Shown: piece after piece, positions 57,511 through 64,000 of the stretch
Position numbering within the stretch: the stretch's first letter is position 1
How the letters are laid out: every line of letters begins with the position of its first letter
Notes under the pieces: generated by a model
The model's input: only the letters and a program-made list of their open reading frames with translations
Databases searched by the model: none
Told to the model about the DNA's origin: nothing
Made by a program: the position numbers and the translations under genes
Origin: Sorghum bicolor
Lineage: Eukaryota > Streptophyta > Magnoliopsida > Poales > Poaceae
Assembly (NCBI RefSeq): GCF_000003195.3
Contig: NC_012873.2
Span: forward strand, 5,045,894-5,109,893
Direction: 5' to 3'
Length of the DNA: 64,000 nt

Positions 57511-60360
57511 GTGTTGTCATGTCTACATATACTTTGTATGGTATAATAGTTATCTAATAATTAATAAGTAGAGTTTAGCACGATATAATTGTATAAAGTA
57601 GATAAATTTAGTTCCTTTTTAAAAAGTATACAGTATGGTTTGTCCCAGATCCTACGGCAAAGATATTCCAAGCAAGAGAGCACCTTTGGTTTGCTTCAAT
57701 GGCTTGCCAACCTGAATACCTGGATATTGTTTTCAATTGCTGCCCGGTGATGATGGTCAGTTACAAAAAGCAACCACTGTTTAGCTTTGCTACGTACTAT
57801 AGCATATCTGTGGGCATTTTTACTCGTTTATTTGTGACAAAATCTCACAAGTTAAAGCCACGCTCTTATCCGTGAGCAACTAGCATGAACGTTATCGCGC
57901 GCGTTATTTCTCTCCTAAGTGGACCGAGCATTATACGGCTTTTTGGGTACATTTGCGCACCGTGGCTTACAATTTGCCCATTTTGTAAGTCAAAAGAATT
58001 CTACAAGTGGATCAAATAGAATGACCCAACAATAAAAGCTTTTGTTTAGCTTACCTAGTACGTCTCACAAAACACCAGTAATATTTGTTGGTTGAAGATT
58101 TGCTCAATTTTGCTTTAGGAGATCACAAAATTAACACCGAGTAATTAAACCATGCCCTTATTTGGTTATCAGTTTTTTTTTCAATACTTTTTTCCAGTGG
58201 CGAAGCTATAACAAATTAGAGAGTGGTGTGTCTGCCTTATAGTTATAGATGTGTATATGTAACTTGAGTCGTAACCATGGTGAAAAATCAATGTATTCAA
58301 TGATATATTTTTGTGGGTGTAGATGCACCCACAAGCTTGTATTATTGTATATAGCTTTGTCACTTCCTTCTTGTGAACAAGCTGTTTTCATGATAATGCG
58401 TATATTCAATTCTAGCGCACAACCAAAGTATCTCACTTTATTCTTTCTGCTGTGGTGGAATATACACATGTAGTGCTCATATCCTTTCCTACAAAGTATA
58501 TATCTCTTCTAACGTAAACAATTTCTTCAACTACGTGTAACGCTAGCTGCTATTTTAAAAATGTGATGCTGATATTTCAATTTGAACTATTTGTGTTCAT
58601 GAAAATGCGTTGAATTTAGTGAAAGAAATTAAAAGGGTCCTTCTCCATATACAAGATAGATTACTAAGTTCTTTTAGTTGATTAGATGGCTCTGCCCATT
58701 TCAGGACAAGCAAAGCACACCTCACCACAATAATTGAGCACTAGGGCCAAATTCACTTTTTAAGTGGTGGAGTTTCATTTCATTCGTAAACGTCCATACC
58801 GCAGAAAAGATGAAAACTAGGGTGGAATTCATATGGTTTTCTTTAGAGTCTTAAGGCCTATTTGGTTAGCCTTCAACCTTAGAGGATTGGAAAGGATAAA
58901 AACCTCCTTAATCATCTTCAATCCCCTCAGTATCGAACAAACCTCGGTCTATTTGCAATGCATCAAAAGTCAAGACATGGAATTTTTAAACCCCTATTAG
59001 TTTTATCTCAACATACAAGCTATGCACATCATCTTTCTTATTAACTATCCACATCATCTTGTACTAAGGCCATACAAGTGCAATTATTTTTTGTAGAATA
59101 CAAAGTACAACGCAGACGTCCACAACACACACTCATTAAAGAGATATGTACGCAAACCCGACTCTTATAAGCACTTTCAAAGATCTGAGTCGACAAATCT
59201 CGAGATTTATGAACTCACCATGGGCGCCTTATATTGTTTTTTGTTTTATCGTTCGTTTAGTTTATTATCGATCTATTTCTTTTAGGTTTTCATTAAAGTC
59301 TTTCATTGACATGTCCAACTTTGATTGGAATGGATGTAAGAACATGTAGATCTAACACATACATGCAATGATTTGATTTTTTTTTTTTTAAAAAAAATCT
59401 CACAGCAACTGACGAGGTATGCTTCTAGTATTCCATCATCTAAAGAAACCAAATTACAAAAGTTCCAAAATCTGACCGGTAGAAATATTTTAACAATCAT
59501 TTCGGAAGAGACAAAATAAGTGCTTTAATAATTGCGTGGCTTGCTCTGTTCAACCTCTCCCTACGCCAGTCCTTTCTGCTAAAGGCGGTGATGTGTGGAG
59601 CTCTCATTTTTTGAGAGAAAGGTGCTGGCCTTTCAATTCTTTTCAAGAACGTTTTCGAGCTTTTGGATACCGTGACACTTGGGACACCTATCTTTACATA
59701 TAATGCACAATCAGAACGACTCATGCAAGTAGTAGTGTGTTTGTCATGTGCACTGTTGATGATGACAACATGAAAATCACATGCATGCATATGCAAATTA
59801 AAGGGTTCCCACTCCCATATCTTTTTGAATTTAGTGACATATATAAATAGACACATTTCTTGTGACAGTGAAGTAAACAAATATATATATATATATATAT
59901 ATATGAAGGGAGGAAAATTCCAAATCAAGAAGGGAGAAACATTTTGCGATGTTTTTTTTGTACTGATCTTTAACATAGTGTACATTCACTCATATATAGA
60001 TAAAGTTAGAACAATAGTGATCATATTTCTCGTGTAAATTATTTAAAAAAAGAAATGCACGATATTTTCCTGCCTCGAAAAGAAAAAAAATGCATTGGTT
60101 TTTTAGGCTTTAAAAATTGCATTGTGAGGAAGGAGCTGAAAGGTGAAGACGAATCTTTTGCTTTGCCACCTTTCTCCGGGCGGGCACGACTGAATTGGCG
60201 ACAGCCCTTGCATTGCATTTGGGTGGGCAATCGCAATCAGTCCTTGTTGGCTGTTGCTCATGCCCATGCATGTCCTTTCGTCCTGACCGGGCTAGCAGTA
60301 GCAGATGAGACGCAATGAATTGCACGCAGGGTTAGCTTCATCTTGGTCCCCTTTGATTAC
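57511..60360. other. AT-rich intergenic DNA, no gene recognised
   Basis: Short frames on both strands have no family signature. A Tourist-like left end (GGCCTATTTGGTTAGCC) lies at about 58856 without a clear partner. A (TA)n tract lies at 59880-59903. Confidence 0.4.
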
Positions 60361-60367
60361 CTTACCT

Positions 60368-60502
60368 GATCACGTCTTTTCAATAAATCATTGTGGTCCA
60401 ATTAATTAGAGTAGTACGTCTTTTCAGTAAATCATTGTCGTCTCCGTATACATTCGTTGATCACGTCTTTTCAGTAAATTATTATGGTCCAATTAATCTA
60501 AT
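60368..60502. repeat. Short tandem repeat, ACGTCTTTTCAGTAAAT units
   Basis: ACGTCTTTTCARTAAATYATT occurs three times (near 60372, 60416 and 60463); the first and third are followed by TGGTCCAATTAAT. Confidence 0.75.
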
Positions 60503-61788
60503 TAATGTTGCATGCAACGAAGGAGCAGCCAAGATGGCCCAAGTCCTGCATGGAGACATGTGCATACATCTAAGGAATGACCATAATTACAGCTGATCAC
60601 CTCAAGATGATGGAGATAATTGGAAGAAAAACTTTTGCTTAAATGATTGAGATAAATGGACGGAGAGAGTACGTCGATCAGCGAATGTATACGGAGACGA
60701 CACGAGTGCATCAGTAAAGAGATTTTTACACAGGTATCCTCACATGCATCCAAGAATAGTGCACGTGAGGGAAATGCTCCTTTAAAGGCAAAATCAGCAT
60801 TATTCACTGGTCGGCACAAGTGCTATGTGTCACACACTAGATCATATCGGAGCGATCGCCATTATTTGCCATGCATGTTTGACTTCGGAAACATCATACT
60901 GTATCTGATTTTCAGGTTAGTCTCAGGTTGTTTCAGCGTGTGATTGACCTGAATCAGCTAGCGCGCGTGTCATTATTTCCTCGTGCTAGCATCAACCAAG
61001 TGGGTGGAGACAAATCAAAGGGACGACGACGACGACGACGTTAACTAGCCTGCGCTCTGTCAGTAATCCTTCCCATCGCATGCAAGATTTACCAACCATC
61101 CGGTAATCGGGATACGATCCAATCATAGAGAGTTGTTGAGCGATAGCATAGCAGCTGCGGCAGCTCGGATCACCCTGATGAGTGATGACCCAGCAGTGTC
61201 CCACTGGCACTGGCGGCATGCATGAGTGTGCCGGCCACCGGAGCTAGCCCGGCAGCAGAGAGGCCTACCGGCCCGCTGCGCTGCCGCGCTCCGGGATAAG
61301 CTCGAAGCCCCCAAAAAGGCGCAGCGAAGATGCCCAATCCAAAAGCAACAAGTCTGAAGGCGCGCGGCCGGAGACACGGCGAAAAGCACCTCTCATATCC
61401 GTCCGATGCGCCATTACCGTAAGCTTGCTTTGCTCGCCGACGAGGCGGCAGCCGCTGTAGCGTCACTGTGACCGGAATGACGCCGGCCGAAGCGATGGGA
61501 CACTGGCGCACTGAACGACGATGATATGATGATCCTGCTCGCAGCAGTCGCATGCAGCGAGTAATTAGTCTAATCCGAGACGCCAGTGTTTACAGGAAAT
61601 TTGCAGGAAATAGGGTGGTTTCTGTTTCTGATTACAGACAGTCGTCAGTGAACAAGAACAGAACCTTGAGATGCATCCATATCCATGCACCTGATCGGTG
61701 ATGAGCTCGCCAATCACCTTGTTTTGCAGCACTACTTTAACAGTAAAGAAATAGTATTTTTTCTCTCGTACTAACTTAGGCCCTGTTT
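60503..61788. other. Intergenic DNA, partly GC-rich, no gene recognised
   Basis: The GC-rich part (61190-61560) opens a 127-residue minus-strand frame with no recognisable motif. A GAC trinucleotide run lies at 61022-61040. Confidence 0.4.
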
Positions 61789-62122
61789 AGTTCCCACTAG
61801 AAAAATTTTCATCCATCCCATCGAATCTTTGGGCACATGCATGAAATATTAAATATAGATAAAAAATAAACTAATTACACAGTTTGGTTGAAAATCACGA
61901 GACGAATCTTTTAAGCCTAGTTAGTCTATGATTAGCCTTAAGTGCTACAGTAAGCCACATGTGCTAATGACAGATTAATTATGCTTAATAGATTTGTCTT
62001 GCAGTTTCCAAACGAGTTATGTAATTTGTTTTTTTATTAGTTTCTACAAACCCCTCCCGACATCCTTCCGACACATCCGATGTGACACCCAAAAATTTTT
62101 CATCCCCAATCTAAACAGAGCC
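61789..62122. mobile_element. Tourist-like MITE, long subfamily, intact
   Basis: Flanked by TTA on both sides (61786-61788, 62123-62125). Ends GGCCCTGTTTAGTTCCC and CTAAACAGAGCC. Nearly collinear with 51373-51718. Confidence 0.88.
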
Positions 62123-62420
62123 TTAGCATTAGCAAAAGCCAAATTTCTACCGAACAGGGCGATTCGAGTGGCACTTACAGTTACAGGTGGAGAGCAATAT
62201 CTGCATGGCTGTATCGACAGGTCTAGTCACTGGCCACGGAATACTTTGAAATTCAGTGCATCCAGGAAGGAATGAATTCAGCCGCCGGGCTTTATGCCTC
62301 TATAGGTCAACCTGTGGGCTGCCATCGATTCTTCTCAGCATGCAGGTTGCTCTGGAACTCAGCAACAGTGCACATCTGTGGAAGTGCTGTGCTCAGGCGA
62401 TATGCATAGCAACTGATACT

Positions 62421-62759
62421 GAGGCCCAGATTGGAGATGAAAATTTTTTGAATGTCACATCGGATGTGTCGGAAGGACGTCGAAAGAGATTTTTAGAAAC
62501 TAATAAAAAAACAAATTACATAGCTCATCAGAAAACTATAAGACAAATCTATTAAGCATAATTAATCTATCATTAGCACATGTAAGTTACTGTAGCACTT
62601 AAGGCTAATCATGAAGTAACTAGGCTTAAAAGATTCGTCTCACGTTTTTTAATCAAACTGTGTAATTAGTTTATTTTTTTATGTACATTTAATGTTCCAT
62701 ACATGTGTCCAAAGATTCGATGGGATGGACAAAAAAATTTTGGGTGGGGAACTAAACAG
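62421..62759. mobile_element. Tourist-like MITE, long subfamily, inverted copy
   Basis: Reverse orientation relative to 61789-62122 (GTCACATCGGATGTGTCGGA, then GATTCGATGGGATGG and GGGGAACTAAACAG). The left end has a small deletion, and the right end stops before GGCC. Confidence 0.8.
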
Positions 62760-62939
62760 AAGAAAGACAAGAGGAATCATCTGAGATGTTCATATACTCC
62801 AGATCGATGTGCGTCTTTGTGTGCTTCTTGGCAACCTGTGAATAAACTAGTAGTAGTTCCAGGATCTGATGCCGCAGCAAGACAACAGTCAACCTCGACA
62901 CTGTTTGTATAAGTTGTTTTTCACTTTTGTAGATACGTA

Positions 62940-63161
62940 CTCACTCCATTACAAATTGTGAGATGTTTTAGCTTTTCTAGATACATAATATTTGATAGGT
63001 ATACATTATTCTAGATACATGATAAAAATAATGTATTAAAAAAGTCACAATTTCTCAGAGAGAGAGAGAGACCAGCTTTTACTTTTTACTACATATTTAG
63101 ATGTAGCGTAAGGTATGCACCTTAAAAAGCTAAAACGACTTACGATTTTATATGGAGGGAG
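62940..63161. mobile_element. Stowaway-like MITE
   Basis: TA|CTCACTCCATTACAAATT at the left and TATATGGAGGGAG|TA at the right. Includes a (GA)n tract near 63058. Confidence 0.75.
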
Positions 63162-63500
63162 TATTATGTTTGCAGAAGTATAATAAACTAATTACAAGGT
63201 TTAAAGTCCAAATAATGTTTTATTTTCAATAATTTCATAGTGTGTATTCCATACTTTTTATCAAATGTACGAGTTTTTTTCCCCAAATGTAATTTTGAAA
63301 TAATTTTTGAGAAAAATATTGAATCTAGTTAGAGATTACAAGCATGATATTTTAATTGAATCTAGCTCATAGAGACTAGATGCATAATATTTTAATACTA
63401 AAATTTTTACTTGGTATAAATAAAGAATAAACTAATCTCAAGGATTATAAAAAGAAAATAAAGAGCAAATAAATAAAATTCGGAAAAAAAAAACAAACCT
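63162..63500. other. AT-rich spacer upstream of SEC61 gamma
   Basis: No gene or clear transposon; AT-rich up to an A-run near 63485. Confidence 0.4.
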
Positions 63501-63594
63501 TGGGCTGCAAAATTTAAGCACTCCAGCACGGCCTTCCGTTCATTGGGCTCAATTCATCGCAGTGTCTTGGGCCTCCTACAGCTCCAAATGGGCC
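63501..63594. promoter_or_regulatory. Site II (TGGGCY) cluster, SEC61 gamma promoter
   Basis: TGGGCT at 63501 and 63544, TGGGCC at 63568 and 63589. Such clusters are common in plant housekeeping promoters. The last copy is about 170 bp before the start codon; no TATA box is evident. Confidence 0.5.
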
Positions 63595-63763
63595 GTTGTC
63601 GCGAAGTGTGACGCGGAACCTTATTCGGACACATCGAGGCACGCCTCCGCGTCGTCAAGGCAAAGCACGCGCAAATCCACCCCCGGCGTCGTCGTCTCCA
63701 AGCAAGCGAAGAGCGCCCGCCCCTCGAGATCTCTCGGCCTCTCCCCCTCCCCGCGCCGCCGCT

Positions 63764-64000
63764 ATGGACGCCGTTGACTCGGTGGTCGACCCGCTCCGGG
63801 AGTTCGCCAAGGACAGCATCCGCCTCGTCAAGCGCTGCCACAAGCCCGACCGCAAGGGTAACTGCTAAACCCCAGATCCCCCAGCCCCCGTCCTCGTATG
63901 TTGCTGGCTCCGAGATCGGACCGGATCTGACGGGCCGCGGCTTCGATTTCGATTCGGTTCGCGCAGAGTTCACCAAGGTCGCCGCGCGGACTGCGATCGG
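63764..64000 (+). CDS. SEC61G: Protein transport protein SEC61 gamma subunit, 5' part
   Basis: The gamma (SecE) subunit of the ER translocon, a small tail-anchored protein. Exon 1 is 63764-63857 ([18 protein letters not shown], then [10 protein letters not shown]); GT at 63858 is the donor. Exon 2 starts at 63967 and continues past the window ([12 protein letters not shown]), with the split codon G|AG restoring Glu. The sequence matches the near-invariant plant SEC61 gamma N-terminus; the transmembrane helix lies beyond the edge. The start is the first ATG with the conserved MDA. The intron is short (109 bp). Confidence 0.95.

Noticed and set aside
61123..61553. 127-residue minus-strand frame
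   Set aside because: GC-rich DNA with no recognisable domain and no promoter or splice context.

Overview
This is a stretch of nuclear DNA from a grass, most likely Sorghum or a close Andropogoneae relative. Evidence: intron-rich plant genes with GT-AG introns, GC-rich first exons typical of grasses, and AT-rich intergenic DNA loaded with grass MITEs (Stowaway-like ends CTCCCTCC with TA target duplications; Tourist-like ends GGCCTTGTTTAGTT with TTA/TAA/TGA duplications). From memory only, the set 4CL, CBP60, B-box/CCT gene and SEC61 gamma resembles the short arm of rice chromosome 2; this was not checked.

Genes, left to right: the last exon of a 4-coumarate:CoA ligase gene (+, 148-264); a four-exon F-box/LRR gene of the At1g61320 type (-, 5058-2969, 519 aa); a two-exon gene of unknown function with predicted helical/coiled-coil segments (+, 13695-16918, 277 aa); a three-exon CASP-like membrane protein gene (-, 20470-19305, 194 aa); an eight-exon CBP60 calmodulin-binding transcription factor gene (-, 28033-23115, 622 aa); a three-exon CONSTANS-like B-box/CCT gene (+, 37816-39217, 390 aa); a twelve-coding-exon ASY3/PAIR3 meiotic axis gene (+, 44291-50022, 762 aa); a frame-disturbed RALF-like relic (+, 51787-52149); a single-exon GLUTAMINE DUMPER gene (-, 57007-56399, 202 aa); and the first one and a half exons of SEC61 gamma (+, from 63764, running off the window). 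All multi-exon models were spliced by hand; every complete one keeps frame across all junctions and ends at a stop.

Between genes the window is mostly transposon-derived. A structurally complete non-autonomous Helitron of 3.2 kb lies at 8451-11656. There are LINE remnants (1465-2330; weaker at 30970-31300 and 41310-41653), a CACTA-like subterminal-repeat field (17480-18670), two long foldback structures (32570-33370 and 53692-54028), a 535-bp element with TTA duplications and a GC-rich interior (40764-41298), and about two dozen MITEs, one nested in another (7039-7470).

The genes do not form one pathway; this is an ordinary plant gene neighbourhood. The most notable feature is inside the ASY3/PAIR3 gene: a block of about 1.4 kb covering three exons is tandemly duplicated, and the junction is a chimeric exon made from the start of one exon and the interior of another. 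The protein therefore carries two copies of a Ser/Pro/Lys-rich module ahead of its C-terminal coiled coil. I saw no tRNA, rRNA or CRISPR array.
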